Positions 1 through 6,539 of a stretch of 21,845 nt of DNA are shown here, one piece after another. The stretch is from a virus. The DNA is taken from positions 1 to 21,845 of the IMG/VR virus record IMGVR_UViG_3300043411_000745; one strand, written 5' to 3'. The notes beneath the pieces were generated by a model, which did no database searches, was not told the origin of the DNA, and saw only the letters and a program-made list of their open reading frames with translations. The first letter of the stretch is position 1; every line of letters begins with the position of its first letter. The position numbers were made by a program, and so were the translations under genes.

Positions 1-32
1 ACTCGCACATTTCTAAGTGATGCTGCAATAGA

Positions 33-96
33 AAACATTCTGACCTCTATCTTTGTATGACATGTGAATCATACAAAGATAGAGGTCAGAATGTTT
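33..96. repeat. 28-bp perfect inverted repeat (hairpin)
   Basis: Positions 33-60 and 69-96 are exact reverse complements, 28 bp each, around an 8-nt loop (CATGTGAA). As RNA this would be a very stable stem. On the minus strand it lies beyond the end of the dCMP deaminase gene and is followed by TTTTC. On the plus strand it is followed by GACTTTTTC. It could act as a bidirectional terminator or an RNase III site. The stem is much longer than an ordinary intrinsic terminator, so the function is uncertain. Confidence 0.8.
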
Positions 97-108
97 GACT
101 TTTTCGGG

Positions 109-300
109 TCAGTGTGATCGAGCACGCTCTAACTGTCTCAACCCCTCAAATGAACAAGTTTCACACGGCAATGACTTAATGATCGGCGCAAAAGTAATGT
201 GAACCGGATTTTGAAGTGTGAACCTAAGTGGAACCTTACTATGACGCAAGCTGTGGCTCCGAAGATTCTTGCGCGCTTCCCACAGCCCGTTGGTGTCCAT
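109..300 (-). CDS. Possible small ORF, unknown function
   Basis: A 63-codon minus-strand ORF begins with ATG at 300, 24 nt after the dCMP deaminase stop, and ends at 109 before the long hairpin at 33-96. The product is basic, with a stretch rich in Arg, Lys, Ser and His, then PVHITFAPII and a CETC pair near the C terminus. There is no good Shine-Dalgarno sequence before the ATG and I recognise no family. The same frame runs open further upstream, through the deaminase gene, so the open reading may be chance. It is listed because it fills an otherwise empty gap in the right orientation. Confidence 0.25.
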   Translation of the reverse strand: MDTNGLWEARKNLRSHSLRHSKVPLRFTLQNPVHITFAPIIKSLPCETCSFEGLRQLERARSH

Positions 301-323
301 GATCTGACTAATGATTTCGTTTC

Positions 324-791
324 TTACGGCCGTGGCAGCTGCGTCACTCCCACTCCGTACTTGTGCAATAAACGAATACCGGCGTCGTCCCGGTAAGAAT
401 CTCGATACACCACCCTCGCAATCTTTGACTGCGTTATGAGCTTCGCGCACTCTGTACACGGGGAAAGTGTAGTGTACAGTGTTGCGCCATGTGAACCGCG
501 GCCGCCCAACTTCGAGATCTTGAGCAGAGCATTGCTCTCCGCGTGCAAGACATCGGGCTTTGTTACTAAATTTCCCGCTGAATCGTAATACTCGCATACA
601 TCATCCTCTGTGCCCGCAGGCAAACCGTTATAACCGTCAGAAATGATCTGAAGATCTTTAACGATCAGGGCACCGACTTGTGCGCGATTTGCTTTACTAC
701 GTCTTGCCCAAATCTCTGCCATTTGCAGATACGCCTCGTCGAGGTCGATACGATTCGGGTTAATGGTGAGAAGGGGTAATTTTTCAGACAT
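324..791 (-). CDS. cd: dCMP deaminase
   Basis: A 155-residue zinc-dependent deoxycytidylate deaminase. It converts dCMP to dUMP, feeding dTMP synthesis for phage replication in the cytoplasm. The catalytic zinc signature is clear: HAE at residues 83-85 (His ligand and proton-shuttle Glu) and PCTEC at 111-115 with the two Cys ligands. The N-terminal core has the family pattern QVGALIVKD followed by DGYNGLPAGTEDDVCE. The length is close to that of T4 Cd. The start is the ATG at 791. It has no strong Shine-Dalgarno sequence, and a good sigma70-type promoter lies so close that the mRNA may be leaderless. It fits functionally with the RNR and glutaredoxin genes elsewhere in the window. The enzyme class is certain; the exact start is less so. 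Confidence 0.95.
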   Translation of the reverse strand: MSEKLPLLTINPNRIDLDEAYLQMAEIWARRSKANRAQVGALIVKDLQIISDGYNGLPAGTEDDVCEYYDSAGNLVTKPDVLHAESNALLKISKLGGRGSHGATLYTTLSPCTECAKLITQSKIARVVYRDSYRDDAGIRLLHKYGVGVTQLPRP

Positions 792-797
792 AACTTC

Positions 798-826
798 ATT
801 GTAGTCACCTAGTCCTTTTCTGTCAT
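798..826 (-). promoter_or_regulatory. Sigma70-type promoter for dCMP deaminase
   Basis: On the minus strand ATGACA (821-826, 5 of 6 to TTGACA) is separated by exactly 17 nt from TACAAT (798-803, 5 of 6 to TATAAT). The expected transcription start falls at about 791, the A of the deaminase start codon. That would give a leaderless or nearly leaderless early transcript. Confidence 0.55.
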
Positions 827-938
827 TTCAAATTTGGACGACCGAATTATTCGGACGGGTCATCTTAATCCCTGACTTAGACTTGATGCGCTACTCTTTT
901 GGCAGCTTAGTGTTTACAACATTTGTCACCACAAAGAA

Positions 939-967
939 ATTATAGGTCTGAACCTGAACTTTGTACA
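939..967 (-). promoter_or_regulatory. Second candidate sigma70-type promoter
   Basis: TGTACA (962-967, 4 of 6 to TTGACA), a 17-nt spacer and a perfect TATAAT (939-944) on the minus strand point toward dCMP deaminase. The -35 and most of the spacer lie inside the left arm of the inverted repeat at 950-1005, so a repressor or activator bound to that repeat could control it. The leader to the deaminase ATG would be about 140 nt. Confidence 0.4.
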
Positions 968-1005
968 TTAAAACGTGCATTAAAAACGTACAAAAATTCA
1001 GGTTC
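950..1005. repeat. Imperfect inverted repeat with inner direct repeat
   Basis: GAACCTGAA (950-958) pairs with TTCAGGTTC (997-1005), and TTTGTAC (960-966) pairs with GTACAAA (988-994). A small 1x2 internal loop separates the two segments. The 21-nt loop carries a near-exact direct repeat, CATTAAAACGT followed by CATTAAAAACGT. It overlaps the candidate promoter at 939-967. An operator-like site or a structured RNA are both possible. Confidence 0.6.
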
Positions 1006-1044
1006 ACGATAAGAAATCGTTACATGAAACGAAGAAAGCCGATA

Positions 1045-1072
1045 GAAGTCAAGGAGAGCTCTCCTTGACTTC
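1045..1072 (-). terminator. Perfect palindrome after glycosyltransferase gene
   Basis: GAAGTCAAGGAGAG is followed at once by its reverse complement, giving 14-bp arms and no spacer. As RNA it would form a stem with a four-base loop taken from the centre. It starts 5 nt beyond the stop of the 1077-1691 gene. There is no U-tract, so it may protect a 3' end or act as a processing site rather than as a classical terminator. Confidence 0.5.
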
Positions 1073-1076
1073 GTCG

Positions 1077-1691
1077 TTAGCCAATAAATCTTCTGTAGAA
1101 ATTCAGCATTTCAGTGCGGGCCAGGGCGACAGCTGGATTTTTGTGATGGGTATTTGACTCAGTGTTGTACCACTTATAAACTGGCATTGGATAGTAGGTC
1201 CAACCACCCTTCAAAGCAATCTCAAACACAATAGCCAAGTCGATTAGCTCTTTGAATTTGTCATCTGACTTAACAATTCGCTCATAGGCTGAATCAATCG
1301 CATCACGTGCAATGTCACGACGCATAATCAGCGGGTTGTGCGGCACCACACCGCTCAATAGTGTAGATTTGCCAAAGTAGGTGAAGTTTCTAGGGAATTG
1401 CCGTACTTTATAGGACGGATAGATTGCTATTGAATTTGCAAACACTGCTCCAGTGCTAGCTCCCGCAATAGCTTCCTTGTATCGATCGACACAAAAAAGT
1501 TCATCGCCCTGATCAAGAAAGGTAACCCACTCTGAAACGCCGGTAAAGCAGGACTGCTTACGTAGATCATACAAACTATCAGCGTTTCTTATGGTGTACT
1601 GTGACAGCCACTGTTTGTTTGACGGAATGCTTGGCAGCGCCCGTGTGGCCGCCAGCTCTGGATTTGTAATACCAACTATAATGTCAAGCAT
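1077..1691 (-). CDS. Glycosyltransferase-like protein (GT-A / family 2 type)
   Basis: A 204-residue protein with the pattern of a compact GT-A fold. The N-terminal strand is MLDIIVGITN. WVTFLDQGDEL at residues 55-65 stands where family 2 enzymes have the metal-binding D-x-D, here D60-x-x-D63. NPLIMRRDIA lies in the acceptor region, and a C-terminal part like family 2 ends (EIALKGGWTYYPMPVYKWYN) follows. It is the last gene after three large virion or fibre proteins, 40 nt below the last of them, with a good AAGGAA ribosome site. The position suggests it may modify a tail or fibre protein, but that is inference. Sugar donor and acceptor are unknown, and a degenerate non-catalytic role is possible. 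Confidence 0.65.
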   Translation of the reverse strand: MLDIIVGITNPELAATRALPSIPSNKQWLSQYTIRNADSLYDLRKQSCFTGVSEWVTFLDQGDELFCVDRYKEAIAGASTGAVFANSIAIYPSYKVRQFPRNFTYFGKSTLLSGVVPHNPLIMRRDIARDAIDSAYERIVKSDDKFKELIDLAIVFEIALKGGWTYYPMPVYKWYNTESNTHHKNPAVALARTEMLNFYRRFIG

Positions 1692-1731
1692 GTTCGTTCC
1701 TTATAAGTTACTCTTTGATTATGCCAATGGC

Positions 1732-4359
1732 TCACGTGCCACCACCACCAGAAACAAGATTCATAGTAATTGGCTTATCCTCAATCTTTTCAATTTGAAT
1801 CTCACAATGAGTAACCATAAGATTAATTGAAAGTCCGTTGCTGACGGGGAACAGTTTGAATACTCGAATTTGCCACTCTTCGTCCTGCACAGAATCAATA
1901 ATCCCGGACAACATGAAAGTATGTGAAGTTCTTGACTCAGCGATGCTCCAGATGGTTTGGACACTGCTCAGAACCTTTCTTTCATTTGGGTACTTGACTA
2001 AATGCAAATTGACATCTAGACTAGAAAGATCTGGCATTGAGACCGCTTCAGTCTGCGTAGAAAGTTGAACGACTGCATTGACGCGGTATGTTGCGCTCGT
2101 TGATAACGTCTTAAACACCGGCGCGTGTGCACTCGGCTTAACTTCAAGCTCATCAGGGTTAGAATGAACAAGGCTGCCGTGAAGCGTAATCCTACCGGTT
2201 TCAATAATTGGGACCCGGTTCTCATCTAAGAGGTCTACACCTTGAGTATCTGAGAAGTCAGAGGTGATCGCACCAGTCCACTGGCTCCTTGCAATCACTT
2301 GGAAGGCTTTAGTGATTACATCATAAGCAAGATCTACCCATGCGCCCTTAACACCTAGATAAATGGTGTCAGTGAACTCAGCTTCATTTCTAAATCCACC
2401 TCGAGCTCTCTCCACAATCGGAATAAGATCGCCGAAAGAGTCTGTGCTTAGTTTAACACCAAGTTTGATTGGCGCCTTAATTCTGACATTTGACCCATCT
2501 TGGTTGAAAACTCGCAATTTGAAACTTGAATCGTATCTGAATTTCTGTTCCGGCAAAACAAACTCGGCATCATGATGACCAGCATAAACCGATGCCGCTT
2601 TCAATGGATCGATTTCGATAACCACTGGAACAAACGCTGAGAACGTAATGTCATTCATTAACATAACATCGCGGTTATCAGTATCAGGATTAGGAAACTT
2701 AGATAGCGGCCACGTTGCTTCGTACCCTGATACACCAACATAATACTTTCCAGGCCCAAGATCGACATCTATAAGGCTAAGATAGTCATCACTGGATTTG
2801 TCGTCATTTGTTGAAACCAGCGTGCCATCTGCTTTATAGATCGCAATAGAGGTGTCTTCATCCTGATTGATACTCGTCGTCTCAAACCTGACGCCAACTA
2901 TGGCCTCATCTAAGGTGAACGTGAACCAAGCAATCGCACCAGAATTGGTGTCCTCCCAGTAGGTGCCTATTGCCCCCTTGAAAGGGATTGTAATTTCCTT
3001 AAAAACGGTTGGGGCGTTTAATGTGTCAATTTCTGTCATTGTTAGTAACAGTGATGACGCTGGCATTGGCACGGTGCTCTTCCATTGTGGAGAAGCATAG
3101 TATGTAGCATCGTAATCGGAAGCTACTAATATGATTTCTTGAGTACTTTCAGATGTGTTATCATAAATGAGCGGTGTATTTTCAGGGCCACTCAGAAAGC
3201 TACTTGCGTTGAGTTGAGATCCTCCAAGATAACCCTGAACTGCACCAATGAATGTAGCGCCGGGCGCGATCGAGAGACGCGTTGAAGGTGGCAGAGAGAC
3301 GGCAAATGCCTCACCATTCGATTGTGGGATTGTCCCATTAGCAACATCAAATGTAATTGTTGCCGGCGAAGAGATATTTTGAAGACGCGATGCATCACGT
3401 GGTGAATACAACGCGCTGCTCAGCTTCAATGTGACAGTTGTATTTGCATTCGCTGGGGTGATGTTTACTATACCAACAAGACATTCTGCCCCATTAGTGT
3501 CATTACCCATGAAACTGATTGCAATATTTTCTACATCTTCAGAAATCAAACCAATGGGAAGTCGGATTTCATCAGCAACTGGGCGAACGGATTCAGTTGT
3601 TTGCGGGTCGACTGAATAGATTGGAAAATACGCATCACGATTTGCTGGAACAGTCGTATCCGCGTAGTATAGCGCCATTTGCCCGTTCACGGTTTGTGGA
3701 ACACGTTGGTCACTAACAACGCCACGAGCCGCGTGAAATTGATTTGGGCGATTGAAATAATTGGTGCTGGTGAAAGCGTAAGGAATCGGCCCAACACGAA
3801 CGCCATTAAGGAACAACCCACAATTCTCATCTTCAGTGTCAAGAATAACCGCTTGTGGCGTTGTCACCCCAGTCGAGCTGATAGACATTGAAATTAGCGA
3901 AATGGCCTCAGGCGCAACGTTCGTGTACTTTAGAACGCAGAGTCCATTCGATGGGTTAGCTTCGGCCGCTGTCACGGTCCCGATCACTTCATCATTCGCG
4001 TTCAGCGCTTCTAACCGGAAGTTAAACTGTCCTACTTCTGGGGTGTAGAAAATTAGCTGCGATGCGGCATATTCCGGAATCGTAAACACTCGTGATTGGC
4101 CGGCCAGCACCTCACCCTGCGTCCCAATCCATGCATCTGGTACAACTCCGGTTCCACTAAAAGTCCCCTCCACAACTGCATCTACGAGAGGCGGGAGATC
4201 CGCGGTGCGGATGCGAGAGCCATCAAAGAAACCAAACTCACTCCTGAGTGTATTCTGGATGACGATCATTCCGCCAGGAATGGTGTCAATCGCGGTGACG
4301 CGTAGCTTGGACGGTGTGTGGCTTGCTGCCGGCCCAGTGAAAACAAAACTCATGCTCAA
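1732..4359 (-). CDS. Large virion/tail-fibre-like protein with PPC-type domain
   Basis: An 875-residue, beta-rich, Thr/Ser/Asn-rich protein with no signal peptide or membrane segment, as expected for a phage fibre or decoration protein. Residues about 455-578 look like a bacterial pre-peptidase C-terminal (PPC) beta-sandwich: EDTSIAIYKADGTLV, then LGPGKYYVGVSGY. Residues 618-628 (FNQDGSNVRIK) and 674-690 (WVDLAYDVITKAFQ) match segments near the C terminus of the next protein upstream, so the two share a module. The N-terminal SKLRVTAID (17-25) and NCGLFLNGVRVG (179-190) also have counterparts there. The C terminus ends in a Gly-rich SGGGGT. A GGGGGA ribosome site and a late promoter 62 nt upstream support the start. 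The function, probably host or surface contact, is inferred. Confidence 0.7.
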   Translation of the reverse strand: MSMSFVFTGPAASHTPSKLRVTAIDTIPGGMIVIQNTLRSEFGFFDGSRIRTADLPPLVDAVVEGTFSGTGVVPDAWIGTQGEVLAGQSRVFTIPEYAASQLIFYTPEVGQFNFRLEALNANDEVIGTVTAAEANPSNGLCVLKYTNVAPEAISLISMSISSTGVTTPQAVILDTEDENCGLFLNGVRVGPIPYAFTSTNYFNRPNQFHAARGVVSDQRVPQTVNGQMALYYADTTVPANRDAYFPIYSVDPQTTESVRPVADEIRLPIGLISEDVENIAISFMGNDTNGAECLVGIVNITPANANTTVTLKLSSALYSPRDASRLQNISSPATITFDVANGTIPQSNGEAFAVSLPPSTRLSIAPGATFIGAVQGYLGGSQLNASSFLSGPENTPLIYDNTSESTQEIILVASDYDATYYASPQWKSTVPMPASSLLLTMTEIDTLNAPTVFKEITIPFKGAIGTYWEDTNSGAIAWFTFTLDEAIVGVRFETTSINQDEDTSIAIYKADGTLVSTNDDKSSDDYLSLIDVDLGPGKYYVGVSGYEATWPLSKFPNPDTDNRDVMLMNDITFSAFVPVVIEIDPLKAASVYAGHHDAEFVLPEQKFRYDSSFKLRVFNQDGSNVRIKAPIKLGVKLSTDSFGDLIPIVERARGGFRNEAEFTDTIYLGVKGAWVDLAYDVITKAFQVIARSQWTGAITSDFSDTQGVDLLDENRVPIIETGRITLHGSLVHSNPDELEVKPSAHAPVFKTLSTSATYRVNAVVQLSTQTEAVSMPDLSSLDVNLHLVKYPNERKVLSSVQTIWSIAESRTSHTFMLSGIIDSVQDEEWQIRVFKLFPVSNGLSINLMVTHCEIQIEKIEDKPITMNLVSGGGGT

Positions 4360-4370
4360 ATCCCCCTAAG

Positions 4371-4394
4371 AACATGCCCTCACATGGGCATGTT
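4371..4394 (-). promoter_or_regulatory. Leader hairpin before fibre gene
   Basis: AACATGCCC (4371-4379) pairs with GGGCATGTT (4386-4394), a 9-bp perfect stem with a 6-nt loop. It lies between the late promoter at 4421 and the GGGGGA ribosome site of the 1732-4359 gene, so it belongs to that gene's 5' leader. It leaves the ribosome site free and may stabilise the late mRNA. It might also end transcription from the preceding gene. Confidence 0.5.
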
Positions 4395-4420
4395 ATTTTA
4401 TCAGTTCAACCTTAAGAAAG

Positions 4421-4427
4421 TATTTAG
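4421..4427 (-). promoter_or_regulatory. T4-type late promoter (CTAAATA)
   Basis: CTAAATA on the minus strand lies in the gap between two fibre genes and 62 nt from the ATG at 4359. It is one of only eight TAAATA hexamers in the window, all pointing at a nearby start codon. The expected start of transcription is near 4415. Confidence 0.75.
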
Positions 4428-4437
4428 TTCCTACCGG

Positions 4438-6507
4438 TTATGGTGCGGCGACGAACAACCCGTTAGAACTCCACCCAATAGGCTGAAATGCTTTATTTGT
4501 TGTGTCGTATACCAAATCGACCCATTGCCCCGTTGATAACGCAATTTCATATGTGAACTGGTCGCCAACGATAAATCCGCCGTTGATAGTGGTATCAACA
4601 TCTGGCGCAAACACACCATCTGGATTTTGAGCTGGGCCAAGTACTGATCTGATGCGCACGTTGGACCCGTCCTGGTTGATTACTCGGCATCTAAAAGTGT
4701 CATCGTACACGTCATCAATACATGAAAGCACGTAGATTCCACCATTGAAGCCGCCAAATGTTCCGCCATTATCATCTGGAATAACGGTGGTGGTGATATG
4801 TTCCTCGACTGTGAACGAGAAGTCAACACCATCCGTGATTGCTCCCCAGGGCCGTACAAAAAATCCATCAGCGAACGATGATTCTAAAGTTGCCACAGCA
4901 ATGTAATATGTTCCGGCAGGAATACTTGTATTGAGATTATCGTACTGGCCTACAGCAATCAACTCGCCAGTGGATGAATAAATGGCGCTGTTTACTGAAT
5001 CAAAGATGTTAGTGTTTCTTGACACAGAAGTGTCAAAGCTAATCGTGGATTCTTCTGTAGTAGTAAATGTGTACCACTTAAAGAACACGCTATTCAGGAT
5101 ATCATCCTTGGAAGTGAGTACGCTCCCAGTAAATGGGTACTGAAGAATGGTAGCAGTTTGCGGCGGAGTTGATGACGCAACAACTGTGCTAGTGAGCGTA
5201 GTTGTTGCGATACCGTCTAACGTGAAGTGAGCATAAACTGAATCACCTGGCAATACTAGTGCGGTGGGTTCCGTAATGACTGTATAAAAATGCAAACTAT
5301 CATCTGGAGCAGTGAACGTGTATTCAATATCTGGTCCAAGAATGACCTGTGAATCCGCGATTGAAAGATCAGGTCTAAAAGTCGTGAACTTTAGAGAATT
5401 ATAGGTCGCGCCCGCACCGGCTTGACAAGCCAGCGTCAATGTACCACCGCGAGGGAGGTAGAAGTTAACGTTGAGCCCCTTCTGTAGTGGGTCAATAGTC
5501 AGATCGTTTGTGGCTAACAAGTGTGAGACATCAGCCCAAGGAAATTCATTTGCCATTGGGTAAAAATCAATTTCGTACTCTGTAGTTTTTTGATTGGCAA
5601 CAAGGGTGGAAAAGAAAAGTAATGCTAAAACATGGCCTTGCTCATCTAACATCTCTAGTCTGATATCCGCGGCGCCAAGATTAATGTTGCCAACTACAAA
5701 ATCAAAACTGGTTGCTGTTTCATACCAAGAGTCCCCGTTGTCTGATTTTAGAATGCCAGCCAGCTTAACCTTAGCCTCTGGAGCCAAATCAAACTCTCTG
5801 AAGGTGCCATCCAGTACAGCGTCAGTTGTAAAAAATAGATGAGATTTCCCGCCAATGTCCATTGGCGAAGCATATGACGCCGCGTTAAAATTGTTAGTTT
5901 CAGGAGCATTTGTGGTAGACCACAATTTTCCAAGCGTGACGATATCATACGCAGACACTCCAACATGATGTGCATCTTCTGGAGATGGTACTTCAATTAG
6001 CCCCAGGCCAGCGGGCACATCCCCAATTGCCGTAAGTCGAATCTTAGAGAGACGCGGAGCAGAGGTTTCTTGGAGCAGAGTGAATGTTTTGTCGTCGTAT
6101 GTCAGACCATCCAGCGTCTTTACACCAACACAAGTGTCATTCTCATCATAAACCGCAACCACGACTCTTCGTAGCGTGTCGCTGCCTGAGGTACTGAAAA
6201 TGGGAAACCGAATGTCGGTGACATTCTCAATGACGGTGCCAAGAGTAAATTCAATGGACGCGTTGCTCGTACTCATGCTGCTGCCACAACCGAGTATGAT
6301 TTCTGGGTCAATTCCAGATCCATAGAAGGATCCAGGAGCATTTGCGCCACCAGTGAAGAGCGGGAAGTCCGCGATCTTCGTCCCATTTGAGAAGAACCCC
6401 ACCTTGGCTGCGGCAATAGGGTCATTTGCTGTGTTTTTGAGAATACCGCCGCCAACATCACTGATGGTTTCTGTTGCCCAGAACTTAAATTTTTTAATGT
6501 TCATCAT
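4438..6507 (-). CDS. Large virion/tail-fibre-like protein, partial paralogue of its neighbour
   Basis: A 689-residue beta-rich protein. The N-terminal region has VGFFSNGTKIADFP (about 36-49) and, near residue 155, SKIRLTAIGDVPAG, both like segments of the 1732-4359 product. A PPC-like beta-sandwich is visible around residues 445-580, including IPAGTYYIAVATLE. The C-terminal part has INQDGSNVRIR (610-620) and WVDLVYDTTNKAFQ (662-675), nearly the same as the neighbour. This points to duplication of modules between adjacent fibre genes. Two in-frame ATG codons stand together (6507 and 6504); AAGGA sits at good spacing for either. The preceding gene ends 32 nt away. The role as a structural adhesion protein is inferred from context. 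Confidence 0.65.
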   Translation of the reverse strand: MMNIKKFKFWATETISDVGGGILKNTANDPIAAAKVGFFSNGTKIADFPLFTGGANAPGSFYGSGIDPEIILGCGSSMSTSNASIEFTLGTVIENVTDIRFPIFSTSGSDTLRRVVVAVYDENDTCVGVKTLDGLTYDDKTFTLLQETSAPRLSKIRLTAIGDVPAGLGLIEVPSPEDAHHVGVSAYDIVTLGKLWSTTNAPETNNFNAASYASPMDIGGKSHLFFTTDAVLDGTFREFDLAPEAKVKLAGILKSDNGDSWYETATSFDFVVGNINLGAADIRLEMLDEQGHVLALLFFSTLVANQKTTEYEIDFYPMANEFPWADVSHLLATNDLTIDPLQKGLNVNFYLPRGGTLTLACQAGAGATYNSLKFTTFRPDLSIADSQVILGPDIEYTFTAPDDSLHFYTVITEPTALVLPGDSVYAHFTLDGIATTTLTSTVVASSTPPQTATILQYPFTGSVLTSKDDILNSVFFKWYTFTTTEESTISFDTSVSRNTNIFDSVNSAIYSSTGELIAVGQYDNLNTSIPAGTYYIAVATLESSFADGFFVRPWGAITDGVDFSFTVEEHITTTVIPDDNGGTFGGFNGGIYVLSCIDDVYDDTFRCRVINQDGSNVRIRSVLGPAQNPDGVFAPDVDTTINGGFIVGDQFTYEIALSTGQWVDLVYDTTNKAFQPIGWSSNGLFVAAP

Positions 6508-6539
6508 TCAATCCTTATTCATTGTTTGTTCGCGACAGT

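Larger units (their letters stand above)
827..1044. other. Intergenic regulatory region without a recognisable gene
   Basis: Together with its flanks this is the gap between the dCMP deaminase start (791) and the glycosyltransferase stop (1077). I see no convincing ORF and no tRNA. It holds a small hairpin (CCGAA, TTA loop, TTCGG at 842-854), a second candidate minus-strand promoter at 939-967, and the large imperfect inverted repeat at 950-1005. It looks like a control region for the genes to its left. Confidence 0.5.

Noticed and set aside
109-597. 162-codon minus-strand ORF overlapping dCMP deaminase
   Set aside because: Most of it lies over the deaminase gene in another frame and has no family features. 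Only the part beyond the deaminase stop (109-300) is kept, as a weak candidate.
792-1076. tRNA gene in the intergenic region
   Set aside because: No acceptor stem with a matching T-loop (GGTTC-A/G-A pattern with a paired arm) was found. The GGTTC seen at 1001 belongs to the inverted repeat.
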